Assembly (NCBI GenBank): GCA_949128115.1
Contig: OX421961.1
Span: 103,834,363-103,898,362 of the forward strand
Length of the DNA stretch: 64,000 bases
Reading direction: 5' to 3'
DNA from: Anaspis maculata
Lineage: Eukaryota; Arthropoda; Insecta; Coleoptera; Scraptiidae
Part shown: positions 11,515 to 22,328 of the stretch, in pieces
Position numbering within the stretch: the stretch's first letter is position 1
How the letters are laid out: each line of letters starts with the position of its first letter
The notes under the pieces: generated by a model
What the model saw: the letters and a program-made list of their open reading frames with translations, nothing else
Told to the model about the DNA's origin: nothing
Database searches by the model: none
Made by a program: the position numbers and the translations under genes

Positions 11515-13580
11515 TGTATAGACATTCCAAATTTCTAAACTGAATTCAACGGCTCCGCCGCTATTTTGGTCGCCATGATGAAATCTCTTTCATGATGTTC
11601 TTAGCCGTGTTTTTTCACTACTGATGTTACAAAGCTATTGCAGTAATTATGAAAGCCATTCTCCACTGCTCATTGGTATTGTATTGCGTGTTTGTTGTCT
11701 TCTTATTGGTATTGCTTTTTCAGTACTTTGTCTAACAAAAATTTTATGAAGGAAAATGTTCTTCAGAGAATCACGCCCATGAAGACTTTGGCACTTGTTT
11801 ATTATTCGAAACTTCATTAAATCTCGACGCCGCCTCGGCGCGGTCGGACCGCCATCGCATCCCGAAAATGATTAAATCTTGGAAAATTTCCGGTCTAGAA
11901 GACATCACGAATATATTAGCACAAAAATGTTGTAAAATACCACAATTATGTACAAAACACAGAGTTCCATAGAGACAAAAAGGCATAAACTGCATAATTC
12001 TATAGTCCCGCCGCATTGTCTGCAAACCTTAAACACACGTTTTATATTAATTGTGTTGTTGATATCAAACACTATGCTTTGTAATCGATTTCAACTAAAT
12101 TATGGTAATTTTGGGAATAAACGTGAGCTTGTTTCAAATTTTTACTTCATAAGTGAATCGCGATCTACCATGCCAGAGGAGCGGTCCAGAGCTCGCCCAC
12201 CGCACAATTCGCATACGGGATCAGTCGCAGGAAGCGGCTCTGTTGCAATTCGGTCCGGTGTTATAATACAATACGGCGCAGCTTTTAATAAACTTTCTGA
12301 AGGAAATTGTTGGTTTGAGCGATCCGTCGAGACCCGAGTTATGATACTCTTTAAAATTATGCAACGCGCGGAGGACCCAATTTTGCGAAATTTTTATAAT
12401 CAAAAAATTGCAGCTGGGCATAAAAGTCTATCATCAAAATGTGGACGGCATATAGCTATAATCTCGCAGGAAAGAATATAGTACTTATGTTATCTAGAAA
12501 TAAATCAAGCGATTGTTGGGACTATATCGGCTCGTATAAGCTGAAAACTTTTTTTAAACCACTTTTCTGAAATTACTATGTACTTACATTGTCTTTTCGC
12601 AGTGGTTCCATTTTCTTAATAAAATTATACACCTATATAAGTTTGTACCTATAGGTATACCACACGACTAATATAGGTACTATGGGTATAATAGGATAAT
12701 TTTATAGACATTTTTCTTGTATACTTGTACTCTATATATTAGAGGGAAAAGAATAACATAAAAATTAATAACTAAGTCTCATCGTATACCGAATTGACAT
12801 GCACTGAATGGATAAAACCGGCACCAAAGAAAATTACAATGAATTACGGTTTTGGGTAGATTTACGTAGACCTAGGTATAAAAGACAAAAATCGGAAACT
12901 TTTATAGGGAAACTTGTGACTATATAATTTTTTCATATATCGGCCCGGCCGCTTCCATTTTGGCATGGTGCTTATTACGGACTATGTAACATCCATGTAC
13001 AAGGTGAGGGGTATCGCATCAGAGTTTGTGGGTGTGTATGTATAGGAAATTACATAGTTGGTATACCATGGGTACAATCGCTCAAGAGAATTGATGAATT
13101 CGAGTTGGCCTGATGGTGATAATCACCCATCGATTGGACAGTTGTTATTGCCTCGACGCGTAAGTTGATAAAACTGCTGCACTATGACTGGCCATTTTCT
13201 TCACTTAATTTAACAGAGCCATTCCATTGGCTGTCAATAACCGATATTTTTAATGGAAATTTCTAAATTAATGGCGTGTGCTCTCTCGTGGTGGCTAACA
13301 CTGATGAAAGCATCACGCATCGGGCACTTTTTTCTGATGGTGTTCGCTGTTTATTAAAATGATACAGAACAGCGCTGAGCATGCATATACACAGGAAGTC
13401 GATTCAATGAGGTGCACCCGAGAATGGGCAGAGCAGAAAAAAGGTCGGAAATTTTTGTTTCATTTAGCTATAATCACATGATTACAGCAAGGTTTCAGGA
13501 GCGAAAGCGTGAGTAGATGTAAGATGTAGGTACGTATATTGAAAAAAGTCTGTTGGTGCATCACAATATTTTGCCGGCGA
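11515..13580. other. No recognised gene
   Basis: The longest frame is 11948-12481 plus (177 codons from ATG). Its composition is unremarkable, it has no domain I recognise, and its first half merely avoids stops in AT-rich DNA. I do not call it a gene. From about 12630 to 12910 the sequence is rich in taggtacc-like words. No splice-supported structure is evident. Confidence 0.35.
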
Positions 13581-13872
13581 ATCTTCGCGATTCAAATTAA
13601 TCTTCCCGCCACAAGATGGCTGCTGAAGGCGGATGATGGGTAACGACAATCACAACTATGGCAATTACAATTAAGTGACATAGCCTCATTTTTTGAAGAC
13701 CTGAATATATAACCTGAATATACTACCGCTAAAAAAAGGGAAGTTACAGTATAAACAAAGCTATAAAGTGAAGCTAATCACTTAAATGTAACTGTCAGTT
13801 GTCAGTGTCACTACATTCCGCCTTCAATAGCAGCCATCTTGTGGTGGGAAAATGAATTGTAATAGCGAATAT
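13581..13872. mobile_element. Foldback MITE
   Basis: The left arm, with cccgccacaagatggctgct, faces the right arm, with agcagccatcttgtggtggg, around a centre near 13727. The arms are about 75 bp and imperfect, including a 3-bp indel. Outer ends are near cgaatcttcgcg and cgaatatcc. There is no coding capacity and no clear TSD. Confidence 0.65.
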
Positions 13873-15809
13873 CCATTAGAGGCGAAGGTAGTGTCTGTGC
13901 AAGTAGACCCTTCGGGAAGGAGGTTGGGAAAAATAGGAGATTGTTGCCCAAGACTGCAATTTCACGAAAAAAGTGGTGCTTATCAGCAAACTTTCCATTG
14001 AGTGAACTTGCAAAGATTTTGGAAATGCCAAGTGTACAGGGACTATGAGATTTTAATAAGACCTTTTGAAATAAACCTTGGGAAATACTCAGAAAAGAGG
14101 TCTGAACGACAAGCTAGTTCAAGCAGTTCAGAGTTTTCACCAATGGAACCTCAGTTATACGAGACGACCTGGAACATGAAATTGGATAGATTCACATCAA
14201 GAAAACAGTTCTACGATAACAAGGACTGATGCTAACTCCTGACGGTTTCTCATTTCTATGGACAAAATACCAAAGGAATGTCACCTGAAACAGGAGGAAC
14301 CGAACGTAGGATATACGAACCTCAAAACAGTACATGTACTGTCGCGCGGATGATACCTACCTATTGTTATAATGGTATAGGAGGTCACAGCATAACATCG
14401 AAGGAACTTGTAAGTTTGGAATGAAGCATTGGGGAAAAGCGCGGAATGGAGACTCAACACATGCACTGATGAAGAAAACAAAAGTTATGCTAACATCCAG
14501 AGAATTATTGAGAAACTCATCGCCAAGATCAAGAAGTTCCTCTTGTCAATGCAAGTTGTTTGACCACGAGAAATTGGTAAAATCTTGAGAAATCCTGTTT
14601 GGTAAAATTTGGACTACTACCGACAACTACTAACAGGAGTAACAGGAACTAACGAACTGAGTTTCTTTCACAGTGTGTTAAATAATTAGATTTGGCTTTA
14701 GTGAACCCAAGATAAAACTCAATTAAATATGCTAAACTCAGCTTATTCACCTACAAGTTCTAGACAAATTTCACACCTAAAACTGGCAAAACTTCATGAC
14801 TGGTTACTTGGGCAGTGAGCACTGGTGAGTGGTGGTTACTTTTAAAACTAGATATTGATGATCACTGCAAAACACTGTAACATAGAGAAGGGAGTAACTT
14901 TCTATTGAACGGACACCCTGAACGTTCCCACAATGGCATACAAACATACTTACCTATAACGTAATGAGTAATTTGAATTTTCTGCTATGATGTGGGCTTG
15001 AACTCTGATAATTACCTACCTATCTTCTGGGTTTCATTCATTTAAAATTGATAGGTAGATATAAGCGTTAGATAGGCATTTGCAACAAACTTGCACCTGA
15101 TTACCTACATGTAAGTAAGCAGTTAAGCACTAATTAAAAAACATTTTTTTTACAGAACTACTGATTGTGTAGGTATAGTTGCCCTAAAGTTGATGGGTTG
15201 TGAATTATTCTATAGTTTCCGAAGTAGGGCGAATATGAAACTTCACATTCCACAAATTTTTCTTTAAAATATTTCCTGAAATTTCAAAATGGTTATAGGT
15301 GCCTATAGAGTAGGTAGGTATAATAGTTCTCAACTGGTATAAATGGGTGAATCAAGCAAAATCTTGTATACGGGCAGCGCCACGGCCTCTGTGCCAGGCC
15401 TATCCTATGCCTGTCAGAGAAAAAATAGCATTCATATTCATTCATCTACTTTTTTTCACGATAAGGAGATTATTACGGGTTTTTATCATCGAAATAGCTC
15501 ACTATAGATGCTCGATAACCAGATGCTGGATTGCTGACTAATTGGGCCCTCTACAAAATTACAAAATACGATTTTATCGGCGTAGGTCCATGACAGAGTG
15601 AATAAAATTAAGTACTGTCCCATCAGTAGAAAAACTATTCAGAAAATCTTTGGCACCAACAAAGGCAATAGAAATTCAGCTCATCACAGTTCAAATTGAG
15701 TGATTATCGCCCACAAACCGAATCCAGCCAATCAGAACATCCGAATGAGAGTCACGTGACTCGGTTTGTTGACCTCAATGACGTCACAGTTATCGGCCGA
15801 ACATCTCAG
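13873..15809. other. No recognised gene
   Basis: Only short chance frames, such as 75 codons at 14002-14229 and 64 at 15347-15541. There is no repeat structure strong enough to delimit. The gypsy remnant starts at the right border. Confidence 0.35.
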
Positions 15810-16177
15810 CAACATTAGGCTAAATCCGAAGAAGTGCATGCAGTTCTAGAAGTAGGGCAAGTTTTTTGGACATGCAGTGTCGTCGGAAGAAATCGAAATT
15901 GATCCTGCAATGTTGAGTGCTGTCAGGTAAGAACCAGGATTGGAGAATCAACACGAAGTCAAGAGCTTCCTTGGATAGTGCACCTTATTCTACATACAAT
16001 TTGTGGAAAAGTTCTGGAGACTGAAGACAATAAAAGTCCTCCGTTCATGTGGTCCAAGGAACGTGAAGACGCCTACAAGAACTGCGACAGCATGCGGTTT
16101 GCTAGCGATAGTGAAAGCCGTTGATCACTGTCACCAGTAGGATCCAATCTTTTCTGTGAGACCAGAACATGCTTCAC

Positions 16178-16651
16178 TAGTGATGTAAATTTTCCGGAAA
16201 TTTAAAACTCGGAAATTTTAAACTCGGAAATTTTTCAAATTTTTCCAGAAATTTTCCGGAAACTTTCCGGAAATTTTCCACAAGGGTTCAGAATTGATTG
16301 AAACTAGACACGTTGTCTTGCTCATGATTTTCCTATTTCAACAACACCAAATAAGTATATCATATAATTATAATATACTGTGACACAATAATGGACTAAT
16401 TCACAAAAATATAATTTTAAGCACTTGAAAATGAAAAATAAATAGTCTTACTAGCATTCTAACATTTTATCATTGATCTGTCATGATTTTTTCGTTAATT
16501 AAGAGTGTGGAGTGAGGTTAAGTTCACCGAATCCGAGACCGATTCGCATCTTCTTACTCTCAAACTCGCGGCAAATTTGAAATTATGGAAAATTTCCAAA
16601 TTTCGCTCGGAAAATTTTCCGAGACGGAAAATTTCTGAACTCACATCACTA
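16178..16651. mobile_element. hAT-type MITE with CCGG/TTTCC arrays, inserted in gypsy RNase H
   Basis: The ends are tagtgatgt and acatcacta, perfectly inverted over 9 bp, then similar AAATTTTCCG words. The flanks are tgcttcac (16170-16177) and tgctttac (16652-16659), an 8-bp duplication with one change. Removing the insert plus one flank copy restores the gypsy RNase H frame, which independently supports these borders. Length is 474 bp. The motif TTTCCGGAAA or its half recurs at least five times near the left end and twice near the right. There is no transposase. The TAGTGATG end is shared with the 25797-28554 element. Confidence 0.85.
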
Positions 16652-16970
16652 TGCTTTACTGATGTGGTTGCTCCAAGTAAAGAATCCGCAGGGACGATTG
16701 GCAAAATGGACAGAGAAACTGCAGCATTGTGACTTCAAAATACAACACCGACCAGGTAGAAATCATGGGAATGCAGACGCTCTCTTTCGAAAAGAGCTCA
16801 GAGAGAATATATCAGAATGTGCAGAAATTCAGGGGTTGGACCGTAGTGCAAGGCTCTCTGGGCCCTACGGAGCTCGTTGGGAATGGAGAACGGGTGGTTT
16901 GGAAGAGTATGGTGAGGCCCGGATGGGAAGCGGGAAGCTTCGCAATTGATGCTTCCCAAGAGACGAGTGA

Positions 16971-17320
16971 AAGGAGCTTGTGATGTTGTCAACGCGTTCG
17001 AATCCCACGCTAGAGGTCGTGGGTTCGAATCCCACTGTGGGCGGTCAGATTTTCATCTCGAAAACAAGCTCATTGATTTAGTTGGAATGCTTGCTGAATA
17101 CAAGACGCGTGTGTTGCATAGCACGTAAAATACGAATAATGGTGCCGACCCCATGCGATGTTGGTGGTCGTTGAAAATCCCGACCCTGCACCTGTGTTGA
17201 AACACAAGGGTTCGGCAAAATTTCCGGTATAGTGGAGGGGAGCATTCACCGGTGTCGGTGCTAAGCCTTGTTGCGGAAATAGGCCAACGTTGAATAAACA
17301 ATAAAAAAAAAACAAAAAAA
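16971..17320 (+). mobile_element. tRNA-derived SINE, copy 1, inserted in gypsy remnant
   Basis: The head has a polymerase III B-box-like ggttcgaatccc (17023-17034) and a weak A-box region after aggagcttgtgatg. A body follows with ggtgccgacc, cacctgtgttgaaacaca and ttcaccggtgtcggtgc. The tail has aataaa and then A-rich runs. It is flanked by the 8-bp duplication acgagtga (16963-16970, 17321-17328), as expected for LINE-driven insertion. The body is shared with 21592-21886 (minus) and 41341-42040. Confidence 0.85.
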
Positions 17321-17827
17321 ACGAGTGACGCAGGTCTTGAGAAACGTGCACGATGACGCTACCAGAAGACATCTTGGAATCATTAGAACTTTGATGAAGT
17401 TACGCGGGAAGTCCTACATCAAGGTCAACTGCGGGAATGAAGTAAAAGCCTGGTATCGACATTGCGAGGTGTCGGCAGTTAGCAAGGGGTCAAGAGCTCA
17501 TAGCCAACGTATACGAGAAAGACTGAGATCGTATGAAGCAGAACAGAGGAAAAGTCCCCTGTCCGGACTGTTCGCTAGCGACAGACGATGGCAACAGCTC
17601 CAACCGTAGCACGAGTAGGTCGATGACCAAAACGATGAATAGACAATGTACACAAAATGGAAATACGATGGATCCGTAGTGCTACTGACCGGATAGAAGG
17701 CCGATAACGTAACAAACTCAGGGGAAAATGACACGTTTTGGACAGAGAATCAAGTGAATACGGAATTAGGGTGAAAACAAGACAATCTGTCTAATCAGTG
17801 ATAAAAAAACAGAAATGACGCACCAAG

Positions 17828-19307
17828 TATTGGCGAAAATCAGTGGCCACCAGAATGCGCTGAACGCAGTCAAACATGGTGGCCCAAGGGGCCTTGACGA
17901 ATAGGTACCCAGCGCACAGCCCGGCGCAGTAGCGCAGTAGCAGTCGACAGTTGACAGTACCTACTCCAAATCATAAGAATATTGACAGTTTTGACAGTTG
18001 AAAAATAAGTAAATTTTTTTGTCTTCCTTGTTTTCCACATCGTCGTGAATGTGAGCGAGTGAGTGTTGTAGTTTGACTTGAATTGTTAGTTCAAAGTAGT
18101 CAATTGTTGTTGTCAAGTTGTCGAGCAGTTGTTGTTAGAATTGTTAATTGTTAGTTGTTAGAATTGTAGTTGACGGCGTTAGTATACGCCGATGGACACA
18201 ATGCACAATGCAGCAGCAAAAGCCGATACGTAAGTTGGTGAAATGCTGGCCGAAAAATGCAATCTTTGAATGCTCATTTACGTTACAGGTGTTGAGTTGT
18301 GTGAGCCACTTGCACACAAGGTGGAAATACTAAGCCCACACAAGACAAGGTATAGGTACGGTTGCGGCCAAAATAAAGTGGACGACAATGTCAACGAGTT
18401 GGCCTGCTGTCATGCGACATTCAGGCCAAAATCCTGAAAAATCTGTCAACTGTCGTCCACTTTGAAAAGTCCGCAACGGTACAACAGGACGCATCACGAA
18501 AATGAGCCAACAATTATCGTTCAGGCCAGAAAGATGAACATTCTTTTGGAGTGATCGTACGACTCATACATTGACTGTAAAGTAAAATTTCAGTAGCTAA
18601 TAAGCATCGGTCATAGTTTATCAATAATAATTGAGTATTCTTCAGTCATAAGTTTAATCATAGCTCATTGGTTGATGTTAGTGTTTCTACAATGGAAAAT
18701 ATTTTCATATCGATTAAGTTGTTCTAAATCTGAACTGATGAGGCGAGTGACGGATTCTGATTTGCAGGCCAGGTATCTTCTCTCAATACCGCTGGCGTTG
18801 AGATCCAGACTCTCCGGCTGCTCTCACTGGCTTATCGGAGATGGCTTCACGAGTTCGCAACCCTGTTCTAACAACTGGTCCACAGAACCTAACCTCCAAA
18901 TGGTTTTCAATTATCCATTTATGAGACATAACAAAGCACAAGAGTCTCAGTCGCAGTGAGCCCCAGTCACCCCACACACGATTAAATGACCTGCCTCAAT
19001 CACTTCTTCGCACTTTGTCGAGAGGGGGCTGATTTGGTCACCAACATGACCATAAATATTGGGCGAATGAATCTGTATTATTGGCATTTTCTAAAACAAA
19101 AATAAGTTAGAGATACTGCAACGAAATTCCATTCCCAACGAACCCCCAGTTCTTGGCCCACTGTTACGCTTTCACTGACAGCTATCACTGTTGACAGCTG
19201 TTGTGATGTAAATGCGCACTGCGTTTACTACCTATTTGTCAAGGCCCCTTGGGCCACCATGTTTTATTGCGTACAGCGCCACCACGCGGGAAAGATTTTC
19301 GCCAATA
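17828..19307. mobile_element. TA-flanked element with about 80-bp terminal inverted repeats
   Basis: The left end, tattggcgaaaatc, faces gattttcgccaata on the right. Inside, atggtggcccaaggggcctt (17875 onward) faces aaggccccttgggccaccat (19241 onward). The arms cover about 17828-17910 and 19226-19307. TA is present at both borders, consistent with a TA target. The interior carries a second palindrome at 18357-18485, around gtggacgaca and tgtcgtccac, and a GTTGTTA-rich stretch at 18060-18175. There is no transposase frame, so it is non-autonomous. Confidence 0.7.
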
Positions 19308-19514
19308 CAGGAGATATGATAGATGGCTTATGAAAATAAACTATCGACAGTAGTAGAACAAAGTATTGTACAGAATCATGTTATGTCAGTTATAAAGTTA
19401 GTTTTTTGCCTATCTCCTATCTTTGTATCCTTTTCTCTGATGAGATTATCTTTGGCAGTTTTCTCAATGCAAACCTGGTTATCGCGTTCAACACTAACAG
19501 AGTTTTCTTAACTG

Positions 19515-19828
19515 TTAAGGACGGAGTCAAATTGGTATGAAATAAGCGTTGCGAAATCAATCCCTGTGGGTTTATTCCTTGACAGGTTCTTTCAATTTTG
19601 GTCTCTTTCGAAAGCTACAAGGATGTACTTTGGTTTGAGCCCATTGGCATATCCAAAATCTAAAAATAATTTTTTTGATTATCAGATTTTGGAAATGCTA
19701 ATGGGCTAGAACCAAATTACATTTTTGTAGCTTTCGAAAGAGACCAAAAGGGTAAGAATCCGTCAAGGAATAAACCCACAGGGATTGATTCCGCAACGCT
19801 TATTTTACCAATTCAACTCCGTCCTTAA
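19515..19828. mobile_element. Foldback MITE, TTAA-type family, copy 2
   Basis: Both ends begin TTAAGGACGGAGT and continue with AAATTGG-like words, inverted over 21 bp with two or three differences. The arms extend most of the length around a centre near 19672, including aaagctacaaggatgtactt facing a matching block at 19715-19735. It is homologous to 2411-2799. TTAA at both borders points to a piggyBac-like target. Confidence 0.8.
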
Positions 19829-20197
19829 TAGGATAAAAGGGGAATCAATCACTTTCATTCTTGAAGCGTCATCTTTCTCAAAGCAGTAGTGCGTCATCTA
19901 TCCCTTCAATTTGGGATAGATGACGCACCCGCTTATCCAACTGAATGCTGTGCAAATTGCGACAAGTTCTTTCCGTTGCCATTCCAACCTAGAACGAATC
20001 AACCACGACTGTGAATTCCTGGAAATGTCCACAAGTTTTTCATAAAAAAAAACATATAAACATGCTATAAAACTTCTGGATACTTGCCAATCTTTAATGA
20101 GGGACTAGAAACGTTTCCACGTTTTTCGAGACAATTTAAGTGCTCACATAACACTGTGGGTTAAACACGGATAATGCAATTGAAGAATTGCATAAAG

Positions 20198-20376
20198 CGG
20201 TCGTGACCGAGTGGTATAGGTGATGGCAAGGTGACCCGCTGCGCTGTGTGGGTTCGAATCCCGCTATACATCCATGGATATTTTGTGCTCCCCGAGGTTG
20301 CATGGTAGAACAGCTAATAGCTGAATGTCGCGTCGCCTCGATAAGTAAGTCGATTAAAATAAAAATGAAAATAAAA
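20198..20376 (+). mobile_element. tRNA-headed SINE-like unit, second type
   Basis: tgaccgagtggtataggtg (A-box-like, near 20205) and gggttcgaatccc (B box, 20251-20263) have normal tRNA spacing. The acceptor ends do not pair, so this is not a working tRNA gene. A body of about 80 bp follows, then an A-rich tail (aaaataaaaatgaaaataaa). The body differs from the SINE at 16971. No target duplication was fixed. Confidence 0.65.
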
Positions 20377-20439
20377 TTGATTTTCGACGCGTTCAAGCTG
20401 GAGATTTGAATCGTTCATCTCTTCCGCCGCATCATCTCT

Positions 20440-20720
20440 CCTTGCTTTACCTTATGATTTGAAGGCCAACTTCAGGAGGATTTCAGTTGGGTGAGCTTGT
20501 GTGGATCTACCTCCACACTTCCACACAGAAGATCTCCGAAACTGCATCTGTCGTGGTAGGGACCATACACGGTGGTCAAGAGGATCAACGACGTTGTATA
20601 CCGGATACAAAGAGCCCCTTGAGCCAAAATGAAACTTGTTAACCTGGGCCAACTAGCACAGTACTGGGAGGAGGACGAAGTGCCTGCTCCGAACAAACAG
20701 GCTCAAGAGGGAGGAGGACG
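20440..20720 (+). pseudogene. Ty3/gypsy integrase C-terminal fragment
   Basis: One frame reads GPYTVVKRINDVVYRIQ (about 20551-20601), the GPF/Y region that ends gypsy integrases. A stop follows, then AKMKLVNL and an acidic EEDE tail. Upstream codons near 20520 (RRSPKL) fit the basic stretch before this motif. The frame is broken and nothing else of the element is present. The downstream 20735-20765 carries the motif cacaattggcggagg, seen also near 4070 and 10278, possibly LTR or leader sequence of this family. Confidence 0.75.
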
Positions 20721-20914
20721 ACGATGTGCGAATAAGACACACACACTTGCACAATTGGCGGAGGAGCGTGTATCGCCAGCTTGATGGAATATTCGCGAGG
20801 TCAATCGACCGAAACAAACCGGAATAATATGGAAATGACGAGAGCCTTTGACGCCTTCCCGGAATATGTCTCGCAATAACTGAAGTGCCCAGCGCAAATT
20901 CGTAGCCTGATGTG

Positions 20915-22328
20915 CAGACTTGGGTAGTATTCGAATACCCAGTAACTTGAATCCTATACAAGTTACTTTCTACGGTATTCGTATTCGTATTCATGCAGCT
21001 ACTTTTTCTTTGCCGATATTCGGGATTCTGGATTCAAGTTACAATTCTGCGGTATTCTAGTATTTATAGTATTCGAATCCCAAGTATTCGAATACTATAA
21101 TAGAATCCCTGAATTTTTCAGAAAAGAAAAGAGTATTAGTATTCGAATCCCAGTTTGGGAAAGAATCCATGGATTCGAAGGACTCTAATTTCGAATCTAT
21201 GGATTCTCATTTCGAATCCATGGATTTTGGTTTCGAATCCATGGATTCTTGTTTTGAATCCCTGGATACCGACACTAACAATAGTAGGGTGAATTTCAAA
21301 ATAACAATTTGCCAGAACTGCGCAGTTTCAAAGATTTGTTTTTGAAACACAATAGCACGAGTTTCTTCTATTGCTTACTTCCCCTTCGCACCCACACCCA
21401 TCGACCTTCCGCGTACAAGCAACTGAATGATCAATTCGCCAATAAGGCAAAATTTGAGCGACGATTTATTTCAGATTCTTGTTATCTTGAAAGCTAATGG
21501 CATCGAAGATTGAATTATTTTTCATTTTAATTTTTTTTCATTTGTCAACAGTTTATTAAAATAGATTTTTTGTTCCTTGAGGCCAGAGTTTCTTTTTTTT
21601 TTCTCGTTTATTTAACGTCGGCTTATTTTCGCAACGAGGCCTAACACCGACGCCGGTGAATGCTTTCCTCCCCTATACCGGAAATTTTGCCGAACCCCTG
21701 TGTGTTACATAGGGTAGGAATTTTCAACGACCATCGTTCGTATTTTACGTCGCGCATTCAGCAAGCATTCCAACTAAACCAAGAAGCTTGTTTTTGAGGC
21801 GAAAATCCATCCCCGGCGGGGATCGAACCCGCGACCTCAGGAATGGCAGTCGAGGATGCTAACTACCACACCACAAGCTCCTCAATTTTTATTTTATTTT
21901 TGTAGATTTTTATACCGACCTGGGGTGCTATTCTTGAACGTGTTCAAAAAGTTTTCGTATAGGTACAAATTCTTCTTTCCGACTGTCCAAGTGCACACGA
22001 AACCAAGGAGATTCGTATACAAAAAGTCATTCGAATAAATCGAGGACCGCACCCCTTTCACAATGAAATCATGTTTATTGATATTTTTGTTTGCGGAAAA
22101 GTACTTTCAAGCCAATATCCAGCTCATTAAAGTACGTAAACAGGTAAATCTATTTGGGTATTCAAAAACGGTATTCATTTTCACTAATACATGGATTCCA
22201 ATACTTGGTAATCGGATACTTTCGAGAGTCAGTATTCGCATCTTCTGGAATCGAATCCTTTTCTTGCATCAGGATTCAGGATTCGTATTCGAATACTTTT
22301 TTTCGGGATTCGACCCAAGTCTATACTA
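20915..22328. mobile_element. hAT-like element with GGATTCGAATCC arrays
   Basis: The left end reads cagacttgggtagtattcg. The right end, inverted, carries agacttgggtcgaatcc preceded by tagtat. The 8-mer ctgatgtg flanks both sides (20907-20914, 22329-22336), but the right terminus is then 5 bp longer than the left, so the exact border is uncertain. Both subterminal zones are dominated by variants of ATTCGAAT, ATGGATTC and GAATCC: more than fifteen on the left, about eight on the right. There is no transposase. A SINE sits inside at 21592-21886. Confidence 0.65.
21592..21886 (-). mobile_element. tRNA-derived SINE, copy 2 (best-preserved head)
   Basis: Read on the minus strand, the head is GGAGCTTGTGGTGTGGTAG, then TTAGCATCC, with the B box GGTTCGATCCC, then a body shared with the copy at 16971 (aacgatggtcgttg and caccggcgtcggtg words). 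A poly(A) tail shows as the T run near 21594-21603. It lies inside the hAT-like element at 20915-22328 and is therefore younger than it. No target duplication is obvious. Confidence 0.82.

Larger units (their letters stand above)
15810..17560 (+). pseudogene. Decayed Ty3/gypsy pol remnant (RT, RNase H and integrase zinc finger)
   Basis: Three pieces of one pol frame lie in order. Near 15820-15990, LNPKKC and later EVKSFLG match the end of a gypsy reverse transcriptase, with stops in between. From 16660, WLLQVKNPQGRLAKW and then HRPGRNHGNADAL give the RNase H C-terminal region. From about 17330, HDDATRRHLGI and then WYRHC give the HHCC zinc finger of integrase. The frame carries several stops, and two insertions break it: a hAT-type MITE at 16178-16651 and a SINE at 16971-17320. 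The gag, protease, RT palm and integrase core are absent. It cannot act on its own. The related tail fragment at 20440-20720 may be part of the same old copy. Confidence 0.85.

Noticed and set aside
11948..12481. 177-codon frame as a host gene
   Set aside because: It starts at ATG, but there is no recognisable domain, promoter or splice pattern, and composition is typical of AT-rich random frames.
20198..20270. Functional tRNA gene
   Set aside because: A and B boxes are present, but the acceptor stem does not pair and an A-rich tail follows, so it is a SINE head. The same holds at 16971, 21592, 35223, 36294 and 60657.
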